A stretch of 51,751 nucleotides of DNA from an uncultured Mycoplasmatota bacterium (GTDB lineage: Bacteria; Bacillota_I; Bacilli_A; RF39; UBA660): contig CANOWY010000001.1 of assembly GCA_947571135.1 (NCBI GenBank), positions 67,604 through 119,354 on the forward strand. The letters are read 5' to 3'. Of the stretch, positions 1 to 8,551 are shown one piece after another. A program made the position numbers and the translations under genes. How positions within the stretch are numbered: position 1 is the first letter of the stretch; every line of letters begins with the position of its first letter. Under the pieces are notes generated by a model. That model was not told where the DNA came from. It did no database searches and worked only from the letters and a program-made list of their open reading frames with translations.

Positions 1-2
1 AA

Positions 3-140
3 AGTGTTGAAAAAATTAAAAAATTTCTTTTAAAGGAAAGGGAAAAAGGAAAAATCATTATTATTTCTAGTCATATGGAAGGTGATTTAGAAAGTTTTGC
101 AGATAAAATTTTTAATTTTGAAGGCGGTAAAGTTGAATAG
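3..140 (+). CDS. ABC transporter ATP-binding protein, C-terminal fragment
   Basis: Only the last 45 codons lie in the window; the gene begins upstream. The reading frame (codons starting at base 3) ends in KGKIIIISSHMEGDLESFAD, then KIFNFEGGKVE and a TAG stop at 138-140. The run of hydrophobic residues followed by SSH matches the strand and H-loop histidine of ABC ATPases, and the trailing acidic-glycine segment resembles the usual D/E-GG/K-V ending. The protein would hydrolyse ATP in the cytoplasm to drive a membrane partner. The next gene overlaps it by 8 nt and encodes a small membrane protein, so the two are probably one exporter. Substrate unknown. The assignment rests on a short tail and could be revised with the upstream sequence. 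Confidence 0.6.
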   Translation, partial: SVEKIKKFLLKEREKGKIIIISSHMEGDLESFADKIFNFEGGKVE

Positions 141-627
141 TTTTATTTACAATGTAAGTATTTTAAAAAAAGTATTTAAAAGTGGATTTTATAAAACATT
201 TTTAGTTTTTTTAGCATTACTTTCTTTTATTTTATTTGATCTATTTGATAGTCCAGTTCCTATTACAATATATTCTTTACGTTTTGCTTTAGGGTTACTA
301 TTCACTAACTTTTTAGCAATAATTTGGTTTCTTTATCAAATTGGTGTAACAATCTATTTTTCTTATCTTTATTTTTTCTATGAGGTAGATAATTCTTTAG
401 AATTTATACTTTTACGTACTGATTTTTTTCATTTTGTTTTAAAAAAATTTATTTTTTTAGAAATGTTACTTATTGTATTTAGAATACTATTTTATTGTTT
501 TTTACACTTTCTTTTTTTTAAGAATGTAACATTTACTGTTTTGTTTTTTATGATTAATATTGGAGTTCATGTATTCGTATCGACTATCACTTTTCTTGTT
601 TTTATTATTTTTCATAGTCGTTTTTAA
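133..627 (+). CDS. small polytopic membrane protein, likely ABC permease partner
   Basis: The TTG at 133 is preferred as start because an AGGCGG-like ribosome binding site lies just upstream and it overlaps the end of the ATPase gene, as in coupled ABC pairs. An upstream in-frame ATG at 97 would lie inside the ATPase gene without a good site. The product is about 164 residues, very rich in Phe, Leu and Ile, with four to five likely membrane helices and short loops (one acidic loop reads YEVDN). I recognise no family. From position and hydrophobicity it is inferred to be the membrane part of the exporter, but it is far shorter than a normal permease. Confidence 0.55.
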   Translation: MNSFIYNVSILKKVFKSGFYKTFLVFLALLSFILFDLFDSPVPITIYSLRFALGLLFTNFLAIIWFLYQIGVTIYFSYLYFFYEVDNSLEFILLRTDFFHFVLKKFIFLEMLLIVFRILFYCFLHFLFFKNVTFTVLFFMINIGVHVFVSTITFLVFIIFHSRF

Positions 628-762
628 TTTTTTAACAAAAATATATGAAATTTAAATAACATAGATTTAATTTCTTAAATCAAGAGCAAATTTGTGTTTA
701 TACGTGGTACAATGTATACAATAGAAAGATAAATAATAATTTAATAAAGAATAAGGTGCAAT

Positions 763-1404
763 ATGATAAATAACAATGAATATGAAGAAAAACAAATTGC
801 TCTTTTTGAATACCAAAAACTTACTAAAAATTTGTATAGAGAAAAACGAAAAAAAAGGTTGAAAGTTCTTTTAGTTATAATAATAATGGGAATAATGTTT
901 AAAATTTTTTTTGGTACATTAGAATTTAACAATTTTTTCGAATATTCTTCATCTAAAGGTAGATATTATAAAATAACAGTAAATGAAAAACAAATACCGG
1001 CATCATATAGTCTAAGACATAAAATACCTATCATTCCTTTTTTGATAAATTTTAATAGTTATTATATAGGAAGCAGCGACATTGAAGGTTATAATAATGA
1101 TAATTTCTTTTCTTTTAATACATCAGAAAAGTATATAATAGGGATTGAATCGTTTAATTGTTATTATTATGATCTAATGATAGAATGTAAAAATAATAAT
1201 CAAAAAATGAAAAAGAATAATGATACTAGATATACAAGTTTAATCATTACTACAGCAACTAAGCCATATGAAAGAGTATACGAAGGAAAATTTATTGAAG
1301 ATATAACACCTTATGTAGAGAAAAAAGGTAAGTATCATATAGAAATTACAGCAAAATATAGATTTTTTAATGAGGCAAAAATATATTTCTATTTTAATCA
1401 TTAA
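763..1404 (+). CDS. single-pass membrane protein of unknown function
   Basis: 213 residues, ATG preceded by AAGGTG at 6 nt. The N-terminal 33 residues are charged (REKRKKR just before the membrane), residues about 34-51 form one hydrophobic helix (LKVLLVIIIMGIMFKIFF), and the remaining 160 residues are polar and Tyr/Asn rich, ending in alternating hydrophobic residues typical of beta strands (YHIEITAKYRFFNEAKIYFY). By the positive-inside rule the C-terminal part is outside the cell. No family recognised. A stretch of about 135 bp without a gene precedes it; weak promoter-like TACAAT elements are present there but no convincing pair. Confidence 0.6.
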   Translation: MINNNEYEEKQIALFEYQKLTKNLYREKRKKRLKVLLVIIIMGIMFKIFFGTLEFNNFFEYSSSKGRYYKITVNEKQIPASYSLRHKIPIIPFLINFNSYYIGSSDIEGYNNDNFFSFNTSEKYIIGIESFNCYYYDLMIECKNNNQKMKKNNDTRYTSLIITTATKPYERVYEGKFIEDITPYVEKKGKYHIEITAKYRFFNEAKIYFYFNH

Positions 1405-1527
1405 CATATTGTGCGAATTAAATTTTAAAATATTGGATATTTAAGGAGAACTACTAATATAATTTAAAGTATTTGAAATAAGAAATTTAACTGGCAAAGA
1501 CCTAGATAAAATTTGTTTATAATAAAA

Positions 1528-1555
1528 GGAATTACAGAATCTCATCTATAATTCC
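1528..1555 (-). terminator. intrinsic terminator of clpP
   Basis: On the minus strand, GGAATTA (1555-1549) pairs with TAATTCC (1534-1528), a 7-bp stem with a 14-nt loop, followed by TTTTATT. The stem overlaps the last codons and stop of clpP. It is AT-rich and moderate in strength. Confidence 0.4.
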
Positions 1556-2095
1556 ATAAGCAAGTGCTTCCTTGCTATCCATATAAAAATCGCGTTCCAT
1601 ATCGACTTCTAAAATGGAAGTCTTTTTCTTTGTCCTTTTGGCTAAAATTTCAATTAATTTTTTCTTTGTTTTTAAAATATGATCCGCAACAATTTTAATA
1701 TCCGTTGCTTGTCCTTGAATACCTCCTAATGGTTGATGAATCATGACCTCAGCATTCTCTAGGGCACAACGCTTATCTCCACAAGCAAGTAGAAATGCTG
1801 CCATACTCGCTGCCATACCAACAACAATTGTTCTTACATCACTTTTGATAAATTGTATTGTATCAAAAATAGCAAAACCACTACAAACTTCTCCACCAGG
1901 ACTATTAATGTATAAGCAAATTTCTTCATGATTTAAAGAATCCAAATACAAAAGTTCACTAATAATTATGTTGGCAGAAGACATATTAATTTCACCTGTT
2001 AAAAAGACAATTCGATCTTTTAAAAGTCTTGAATACAAATCATACGCATACTCATGATTACTACTCTTCTCAACTACTGTTGGAATAATATTCAT
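1532..2095 (-). CDS. clpP: ATP-dependent Clp protease proteolytic subunit ClpP
   Basis: Serine peptidase that forms the two-ring proteolytic barrel and degrades substrates fed by Clp ATPases in the cytoplasm. The 187-residue product starts MNIIPTVVEKS, the usual ClpP start, and carries the catalytic triad in family context: Ser97 in GMAASMAA, His120 in MIHQPLGG and Asp169 in ERDFYM. The ATG at 2095 has AGGTGA 8 nt upstream, while the in-frame GTG at 2107 adds MILK and lacks a good site, so 2095 is chosen. Length is normal for the family (about 190-200). The ClpC-like ATPase at 34289 is a possible partner. It stands alone, facing the flanking gene to its left. Confidence 0.95.
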   Translation of the reverse strand: MNIIPTVVEKSSNHEYAYDLYSRLLKDRIVFLTGEINMSSANIIISELLYLDSLNHEEICLYINSPGGEVCSGFAIFDTIQFIKSDVRTIVVGMAASMAAFLLACGDKRCALENAEVMIHQPLGGIQGQATDIKIVADHILKTKKKLIEILAKRTKKKTSILEVDMERDFYMDSKEALAYGIIDEIL

Positions 2096-2320
2096 TTTTA
2101 GTATCACCTACTACTATCATACATAAATAGTTTCCTTTTTATACAAGAAAAAGATGTCTAATTTTGAATTTTGCAAGTTACAATAAGAAAAGTAAAAGAA
2201 TTGTCAAAATAAAGTAAATAGTAGTATGTATTAAATCGAAAATAAACAGTATCTACATAAAATATAAAATAAATATACATTTGCTATAAAAAATATTTTC
2301 AAGATATATATTTAAATGAA

Positions 2321-4453
2321 TTATCTTAACATATTAAGATCTAATGATAAATCATTAACGTACTTATAATAATACTCGATAAGTTCTTCTTCTGTAAAAG
2401 CATATTCTAAGTGTGTTTCATTTAAAATATTATAATAATCCAAAATATTTTTTAAATATATTTTTTCATTAAAACCAGTGGAATACTGAAACGGATAAAT
2501 TACTAAATTATTATTTTCAACGGTAAAATAGAAGGCTCCTAAATCGTAGTACTGATTATTTACAACTAATTGATAATTTGGCATAACAACTGGTTGGTTA
2601 TCTTTCATTATGATATTATAAAAAACGTTGTATGTTTCACATAATTCTATTAGATAATACTCATTTAATATAGTAGACAACTCTATATAATCTAAGGCGT
2701 TTAAGTTGAATTTTTGCAAATACATTTTTAAACTTATTGCGTTTGATGTGTTCGTGAGAATAAAGTCGCTAGCATAAATAATAGCACCATTTTTATCCTC
2801 GATTATGTATCCGAGTTCTTTCTTTTGATTTAAACCTACTTTTATAGTTAAATCTGATAAAAAATTATTAGTTAACAGAACTCCATTTAAATAAATAGGA
2901 ATTTCTTTATATATACCAGGGTTTAAAAGATTTTGTTCAAAAGCCATTTTTTCCCAATATTCTTCTGTTCCAATACTATCATAATTTTCTAAAGAAGTAA
3001 GTTTTATATAGTAGTTTAGATTAATTCCACAAATGGTATTATATCCAAAATTTTCAATTTCTTCGCTATTTCCTTTTTCATTAATTACTTGTATATAAAA
3101 TTTATTTTCTGTACCATTACTTTTTTCATAAGTTTCTATAAAAGGAAATATTTCTCCTCTTTTGTAAGCAACACCTTTAATATTTTGAAATGGAGCACAC
3201 TTTTCTATAAGATCCTCTTTTGTAATTAATTTAACATTATATCCTCTATGCTTGAGTAGTTTATTATATTTCTTCAAATAATTATACATAATGGTAGGCT
3301 CTTTAGTATGCAAATCATTAGTATAAAATAAAATCCTAGTAAATCTAGTAAAAGGAGCATAAACGTTTTCTTTTTCGTTATTTAATTCTGTTTTACATAT
3401 TTCAAAAAGTTCATTTAATAGTTCAGGAGTATTATCAAGCGTAATATATTCCCCATTTTTCTCTGTGATACACATAGAATCAAGAGTACAAACTATATAA
3501 TCGATATCAACATTAGGATATTTTTCTTTTAGTAATTCAGTTAAATAACCAATTCCTTTTTGGTTATAGGCATTTATATCAAAATCTACATATTCTCTTA
3601 AGTATTCAAGAATAGCCCCATATTTATCATAACTAGTTTGTGTAGAAATAGAACTAGCAGTTACATTTGTCATCGCTTCATTTAAAGCAAATCCTTTTGT
3701 TAATGGAGCCCTATAAACTATTGTAGTATCATCTTCTCGATAGAATAAATCAGTAGTATGAGATAATTCATGATAGAAACGCTCATCTGTTATATTCTCT
3801 GGATAAATAATTTGATTTAAATTGGCATTATACTGACCGCTAAGGTTCTTGCCTATTTCTTCAAAAAATTGAGTAGAATCCATTGGAATTATTTTTATAG
3901 TTTTTATATTTTCGTAAAAAATTCTTAAATCAAGATTGGGATATTGTATTGTAAGAGTATTCAAAAACATATGCATTTTTCTCTTATAAGAATTTTCAAT
4001 ATAAGCATTATTGTCAATGGCAGCACTAATTTCTTCTATGGAAACATTTTTATAGCCCAGTATTTCATCTAATTGGCTTAAATCTTTTATTTCAATTAAT
4101 TCTTTTTCAGAAGCAAATCTGTTTTCTTCTTCTAAAAGCAATTCCTTATCCGATAATTTAGGAATGTAGTTTTTAAAAGTACATGAAGTGGAACTAGTAA
4201 TTACAATAGTTGCCAAAATTCCATAGATACCTCTTCTTACTTTTTCTTGAAAAGTATACTTGGTAACATTAACTAAAAATGAATTAAAATTATTATATAG
4301 ATGATTTAGAAATTGAAAATCTTCTAAGATTGGATATATGTATTTTCCTTCTTTATTTATTTCAAGAAAAGTACGACGATTTTTTTCGTCAATGAAAATT
4401 GAAAAATTTTTATTATTATAATGAATGTCAAAAAGTTTTCTATATATTTTCAT
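2321..4453 (-). CDS. membrane-anchored HExxH metallopeptidase-like protein
   Basis: About 710 residues from the ATG at 4453, which has GGTGAT just upstream; an ATG 15 codons earlier has no ribosome binding site. Residues 1-72 look cytoplasmic; residues about 73-91 form a hydrophobic stretch (YGILATIVITSSTSC) preceded by KVRR, so the rest is probably outside the cell. The ectodomain has HELSH at 228-232, a canonical HExxH zinc motif, and NEAMT about 27 residues later, whose Glu could be the third ligand of a gluzincin. No family recognised beyond this. The Cys ending the hydrophobic stretch resembles a lipobox, but its position after a 70-residue cytoplasmic part argues against a normal lipoprotein. 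It could be a surface protease or a catalytically inactive relative. Confidence 0.6.
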   Translation of the reverse strand: MKIYRKLFDIHYNNKNFSIFIDEKNRRTFLEINKEGKYIYPILEDFQFLNHLYNNFNSFLVNVTKYTFQEKVRRGIYGILATIVITSSTSCTFKNYIPKLSDKELLLEEENRFASEKELIEIKDLSQLDEILGYKNVSIEEISAAIDNNAYIENSYKRKMHMFLNTLTIQYPNLDLRIFYENIKTIKIIPMDSTQFFEEIGKNLSGQYNANLNQIIYPENITDERFYHELSHTTDLFYREDDTTIVYRAPLTKGFALNEAMTNVTASSISTQTSYDKYGAILEYLREYVDFDINAYNQKGIGYLTELLKEKYPNVDIDYIVCTLDSMCITEKNGEYITLDNTPELLNELFEICKTELNNEKENVYAPFTRFTRILFYTNDLHTKEPTIMYNYLKKYNKLLKHRGYNVKLITKEDLIEKCAPFQNIKGVAYKRGEIFPFIETYEKSNGTENKFYIQVINEKGNSEEIENFGYNTICGINLNYYIKLTSLENYDSIGTEEYWEKMAFEQNLLNPGIYKEIPIYLNGVLLTNNFLSDLTIKVGLNQKKELGYIIEDKNGAIIYASDFILTNTSNAISLKMYLQKFNLNALDYIELSTILNEYYLIELCETYNVFYNIIMKDNQPVVMPNYQLVVNNQYYDLGAFYFTVENNNLVIYPFQYSTGFNEKIYLKNILDYYNILNETHLEYAFTEEELIEYYYKYVNDLSLDLNMLR

Positions 4454-4641
4454 AGTATCACCATATACAATTGTATTAAAAATAGTATAAAAAAACAATG
4501 CAAAATAAATGATACGATTTTCAATTTTTTACTAAATGTGATTTCTTTTTTTCTTTAAATCTTTTACAAAAATACACAAAAACTTTCCTATACAAAACCC
4601 CAACATTATGATAAAATGAATTAGAATACGAGGGGTCATGT
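4454..4641. other. intergenic region between divergent genes
   Basis: 188 bp separating the minus-strand metallopeptidase gene from the plus-strand uridine kinase fusion. It must hold divergent promoters. TATGAT and TAAAAT hexamers at about 4606-4617 could serve the plus strand, but I see no matching -35 box. Confidence 0.3.
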
Positions 4642-6279
4642 ATGCAAGAAATAACCATAACGTTTCCTGATGGAACAAAACAAGTTTTTTCTTATGCCAC
4701 ACCACTTTATGAGATAGCAGAAAGTTACCAACCTAAAATGAAACATAACATAATCGGTGTGAAAGTAAATAACGAAATACTTCCAATGCACACGAAGATA
4801 ACCAAAAGTTCTTCCGTGTCTTTTTTAGATGTCACTAGCCCTTATGGCTACCGTATGTACCAAGCAGCCTTAAAATTTATATTTGAAGTGGCTGTAAAAG
4901 AAACCTATAAAAATGTAGAAGTGCATTTTTTACACAGTGTACCAAAAGGCATTATGACAGAAATAGAAGGTACAACCATTACAAAAGAAGATATTAATAA
5001 AATAAAAGAAGCCATGGCAAAAATTATTAACAATGATGAAAAAATAACAAAATACAATGTTGAAAAAAAAGAAGCCATACGTTATTTTTTAAAACATAAT
5101 CAATCAGAAAAAGCACATAATGTTCACAATACAAATAATGATATCGTAAGTTTTTACAAACTAAAAAACTACTACAATTATTACTATACTGATATGCCCT
5201 ACAATACCAAAAATATGAACAAATTTGATTTAAAATATTTAGAAAACAATCGAATAGTCCTTGTTTATCCAAGTAGCAGAACAGAAGGAAGTGTACCAGA
5301 ATACGTTCATTATGAAAATATTATTAAAACTTTTTTTGAAGGACAAAACTGGTTAAAAATTATGCACACTCCTTATTTACCAGATTTAAATGAACAAGTA
5401 AGCAAAAGCAAAATTAAAGAATTTATTGAAGCCAATGAACTTGTATTCAACGAAAGAATTTCGGGACTTGCAAAACGCATACATGAGAAAAAAGAAATAA
5501 AAATAGTTTTAATATCGGGACCTTCTTCTACAGGAAAAACAACTACTACCAAAAGACTTGCAAGTTATTTAAAAACGTTAGGATATCAAACAATTCCCAT
5601 ATCTGTAGATGACTATTACAAAGATGGTGAAGAAATTCCCAAACTAGAAAATGGAGAATTTGATTTTGAATCTCTTAATGCTATTGATACCAAATTATTT
5701 AATGAAGATCTCCAAGCCCTATTAAACGGAGAAAAGGTAAATCTTCCAATTTATGATTTTATTATTCAAAAGAAAAATAGAAGAGCAAATGCCGTGCAAA
5801 TGGATGAAAATAGTATTTTATTAATTGAAGGACTTCATGGGTTGAACGAAGAATTAACCAATAGCGTAGAAGAAGAAAAGAAATTTAAAATATATTTAAG
5901 TCCTTTTATTTCATTAGGGATTGACCGTCATAACTACATTTCAACTGTTGACTTGCGACTTTTAAGAAGAATTGTGAGAGACAATCGCACTCGTGGAACA
6001 GATGTCGCAAAAACCATTGAACTTTGGCAAAGCGTACGAGAAGGAGAAGAGAAATATATATTTCCTTTTATCCACCAAGCAGATGTAATTATAAACACGG
6101 CATATGCCTTTGAAGTAGGAGTTTTAAAAGTATTTGTAGAGCCTTTACTCTATTCCGTTAGTTTTGATTCTCCTTACTATGAAGAAGCACGAAGACTCAT
6201 TGATTCTTTAAGAGGGTTCTACCCAATTCCAAGTGAATATATAAGTAAAGATTCCATTTTAAGAGAATTTATCGGTTAA
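4642..6279 (+). CDS. TGS/tRNA-SAD domain uridine kinase-like nucleoside kinase
   Basis: 545 residues. Residues 1-65 resemble a TGS domain (ITFPDGTKQVFSYATPLYEI), residues about 70-200 the second additional domain of threonyl-tRNA synthetase (YGYRMYQAALKFIFEVA, EVHFLHSVPKG), and residues about 270-545 a P-loop kinase of the uridine kinase/phosphoribulokinase group, with Walker A GPSSTGKT at 293-300, SVDDYYKD after it and LLIEGLHGLNEEL as the Walker B region. The same fusion is known in Clostridia and Thermotogae as a nucleoside kinase. Expected reaction: ATP-dependent phosphorylation of a nucleoside such as uridine; the role of the TGS/SAD part is unknown. It stands first in a run with gapA 16 bp downstream. 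Confidence 0.8.
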   Translation: MQEITITFPDGTKQVFSYATPLYEIAESYQPKMKHNIIGVKVNNEILPMHTKITKSSSVSFLDVTSPYGYRMYQAALKFIFEVAVKETYKNVEVHFLHSVPKGIMTEIEGTTITKEDINKIKEAMAKIINNDEKITKYNVEKKEAIRYFLKHNQSEKAHNVHNTNNDIVSFYKLKNYYNYYYTDMPYNTKNMNKFDLKYLENNRIVLVYPSSRTEGSVPEYVHYENIIKTFFEGQNWLKIMHTPYLPDLNEQVSKSKIKEFIEANELVFNERISGLAKRIHEKKEIKIVLISGPSSTGKTTTTKRLASYLKTLGYQTIPISVDDYYKDGEEIPKLENGEFDFESLNAIDTKLFNEDLQALLNGEKVNLPIYDFIIQKKNRRANAVQMDENSILLIEGLHGLNEELTNSVEEEKKFKIYLSPFISLGIDRHNYISTVDLRLLRRIVRDNRTRGTDVAKTIELWQSVREGEEKYIFPFIHQADVIINTAYAFEVGVLKVFVEPLLYSVSFDSPYYEEARRLIDSLRGFYPIPSEYISKDSILREFIG

Positions 6280-6295
6280 GAAAGGATAGGATTTT

Positions 6296-7309
6296 ATGAT
6301 AAAAGTAGCCATTAATGGATTTGGAAGAATAGGAAGAGTTGCCTTCCGAGAAATGATAACAGGAACGACTTTCGATATAGTAGCCATCAATGATTTAACA
6401 GACGCAGAAGAACTTGCTTACCTTTTAAAATACGATACCAATCATCGTACATTTCATGAAGATTTAATTAAACATGAAAACGATGAACTTGTAATCAACA
6501 ATCGCAAAAGAATTAAAATATACAAAGAAAAAGATCCAGAAAACTTACCATGGAAAGAACTAAATGTAGATTTAGTCCTTGAGTGTACAGGTTTATTTAC
6601 AAATAAAGAGGGAGCAGAAAAACATCTAAAGGCAGGAGCCAAAAAGGTGCTAATCTCCGCTCCAGGTAAAGATGGAATCAAAACCATTGTGTATAATGTA
6701 AATGACTCTATTTTAACAGACGAAGACCAAATTATTTCAGGTGCCTCTTGTACAACAAATTGCCTAGCCCCTGTTTTAAAAGTACTAAACGATAACTTTG
6801 GTATCCAAAAATGCTTTATGAGTACCATTCATGCCTATACAAACGACCAAGCAACGTTAGATATCCCCCATAAAAAAGGAATCAAGGAAAGAAGAGGACG
6901 TGCCGCCGCACAGAATATCATTCCTACTTCAACAGGAGTAACAAAAGCCATTGGAGAAGTAATACCAGAATTAAAAGGAAGAGTAGATGGTCTTGCTTAT
7001 CGTGTACCTGTAAGTGATGGTTCTTTATGTGATTTAACCATCGAACTTAATAAAAATGTAACAGCAGAAGAAGTAAATACGGCTTTAATAAATGCACAAA
7101 ACGAGACATTAAAAGTAACATTTGATCCAATTGTCTCTAGTGACATTATTGGAAAAAAATGTGGTTCTTTGGTAGATGGCTCTCTAACAAAAGTACTAGA
7201 AATAGACGGAAAACAACTTGTAAAAATTGCTTCTTGGTACGATAACGAAATGGGTTACACTGCCCAAATGCTTCGTACTGCAAAAAAGATGTTCAATACA
7301 CAAAAATAA
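6296..7309 (+). CDS. gapA: glyceraldehyde-3-phosphate dehydrogenase, type I
   Basis: Converts glyceraldehyde 3-phosphate, NAD and phosphate to 1,3-bisphosphoglycerate in glycolysis. 337 residues, normal length. N-terminal nucleotide fold INGFGRIGR; INDLTD at 31-36 fits the NAD-dependent glycolytic form. Catalytic Cys152 lies in SGASCTTNCLAP and His179 in STIHAYTNDQ. The C-terminal WYDNEMGYTAQ motif is intact. The ribosome binding site is AAGGATAGG. It heads the lower glycolytic set gapA-pgk-tpiA; no CggR repressor gene is next to it. Unlike pgk and tpiA downstream, this protein keeps all the canonical motifs. Confidence 0.95.
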   Translation: MIKVAINGFGRIGRVAFREMITGTTFDIVAINDLTDAEELAYLLKYDTNHRTFHEDLIKHENDELVINNRKRIKIYKEKDPENLPWKELNVDLVLECTGLFTNKEGAEKHLKAGAKKVLISAPGKDGIKTIVYNVNDSILTDEDQIISGASCTTNCLAPVLKVLNDNFGIQKCFMSTIHAYTNDQATLDIPHKKGIKERRGRAAAQNIIPTSTGVTKAIGEVIPELKGRVDGLAYRVPVSDGSLCDLTIELNKNVTAEEVNTALINAQNETLKVTFDPIVSSDIIGKKCGSLVDGSLTKVLEIDGKQLVKIASWYDNEMGYTAQMLRTAKKMFNTQK

Positions 7310-7342
7310 ATTGCTATAATAAGAAAATTAAAGGTGATGCAT

Positions 7343-8551
7343 ATGAAACAAAGAATAGAAAAGATGGACTTAAAAGATAAGACTGTTATTGTAAGGTGTG
7401 ATTACAACGTTCCCATTTATAATGGTAGAATTATCGATGACACTAAAATTGTGGCTAGTTTAGAAACCATTCGGTATCTTGTTAAAAATAACTGCAAAAT
7501 CATTATTTTAAGTCATCTAGGGAAAATAAAAAAAGAAGAAGATAAACTATACAATTCTCTAGAACCTGTTTCCAAAAGACTAAAAGAATTAGTAGGAAGA
7601 GAAGTTTATTTCAGTCGTAAAATTTTAGATCCAGAACTTCCAAAACGAATAGAGTTAATGCTTCCACGTGATATTTTAATGCTAGAAAATACAAGATTTT
7701 TAGATGTTCCAAATAAGTTGGAATCAAATTGTGATGCCCAAGTTTCTTACTTTTTTGCCTCTTTAGCAGATGTGTTTGTAATGGATGCCTTTGCATCAAG
7801 CCATAGAGCCCATGCTTCCGTTGTTGGAATTACAAAATATATTCCCAGTTGTATTGGGTTTTCTGTTGAAAGAGAACTTGCCTCTTTAGACCGTTTCCTA
7901 AAAGAGCCAGTTCATCCCTTCACTGTCATTATGGGAGGCGCGAAAGTAGAAGATAAATTAGACTTAATTGAAACCATGTTACCTAAATGTGATTATTTAT
8001 TACTAGCAGGAGGATTGGCCAATAGTTTTTTAAAAGCCTTAAACTTTAATATTGGTTCCTCTTTAGCCACTGAAAGTCCTAAAACGATTGAAAAATTAAA
8101 ACAAATTATGTTGAAATACCGTAACAAACTTATGCTCCCTCTAGACGCCATAGTAGGAAGCACCTATGATGAACATTACACCCGCTATAAAAGAATCAAC
8201 GAAATAGGAGACAATGAAGTTATATTAGATGTGGGGGTAAAAACGCTAGAGAAATATAAAACGGCTATTAAAGTGAGTCAAACCATATTCTTAAATGGAA
8301 CTATGGGTCGATATGAAGATAATCGTTACTCTAACGGAACAAAAGAATTATTTAATACTTTAAAAAATGCCGATGCTACTATTGTTGTAGGAGGAGGAGA
8401 TTCTGTAAGTGCCGTAAAAAATATGGGTTTTGTTGGAGACTTCACTTATTTATCGGTTGGTGGGGGAGCCACATTAGAATATTTAACAAAAGGTCATTTA
8501 ATAGGAATCGATAGTATAAAGGAGGAAGAAATTGAAGTACTTGATGTGTAA
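7343..8551 (+). CDS. pgk: phosphoglycerate kinase (divergent)
   Basis: Transfers phosphate from 1,3-bisphosphoglycerate to ADP. 402 residues from the ATG at 7343, which has AAAGGTG at 6 nt; GTG and ATG codons up to 9 nt earlier are poorer choices. Family motifs seen: VRCDYNVP (Arg18), LENTRF, SSHRAH, GGAKVEDK and the nucleotide loop GGGDSVSAV. Odd points: the arginine that aligns with human Arg38 (DETR-I in relatives) is Lys35 here (DDTKI), and SHLGRP is SHLGKI, so two of the five basic-patch arginines are lysine. NGPMG is NGTMG. It overlaps tpiA by 20 nt. Still most likely an active kinase, since the other residues remain. Confidence 0.92.
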   Translation: MKQRIEKMDLKDKTVIVRCDYNVPIYNGRIIDDTKIVASLETIRYLVKNNCKIIILSHLGKIKKEEDKLYNSLEPVSKRLKELVGREVYFSRKILDPELPKRIELMLPRDILMLENTRFLDVPNKLESNCDAQVSYFFASLADVFVMDAFASSHRAHASVVGITKYIPSCIGFSVERELASLDRFLKEPVHPFTVIMGGAKVEDKLDLIETMLPKCDYLLLAGGLANSFLKALNFNIGSSLATESPKTIEKLKQIMLKYRNKLMLPLDAIVGSTYDEHYTRYKRINEIGDNEVILDVGVKTLEKYKTAIKVSQTIFLNGTMGRYEDNRYSNGTKELFNTLKNADATIVVGGGDSVSAVKNMGFVGDFTYLSVGGGATLEYLTKGHLIGIDSIKEEEIEVLDV

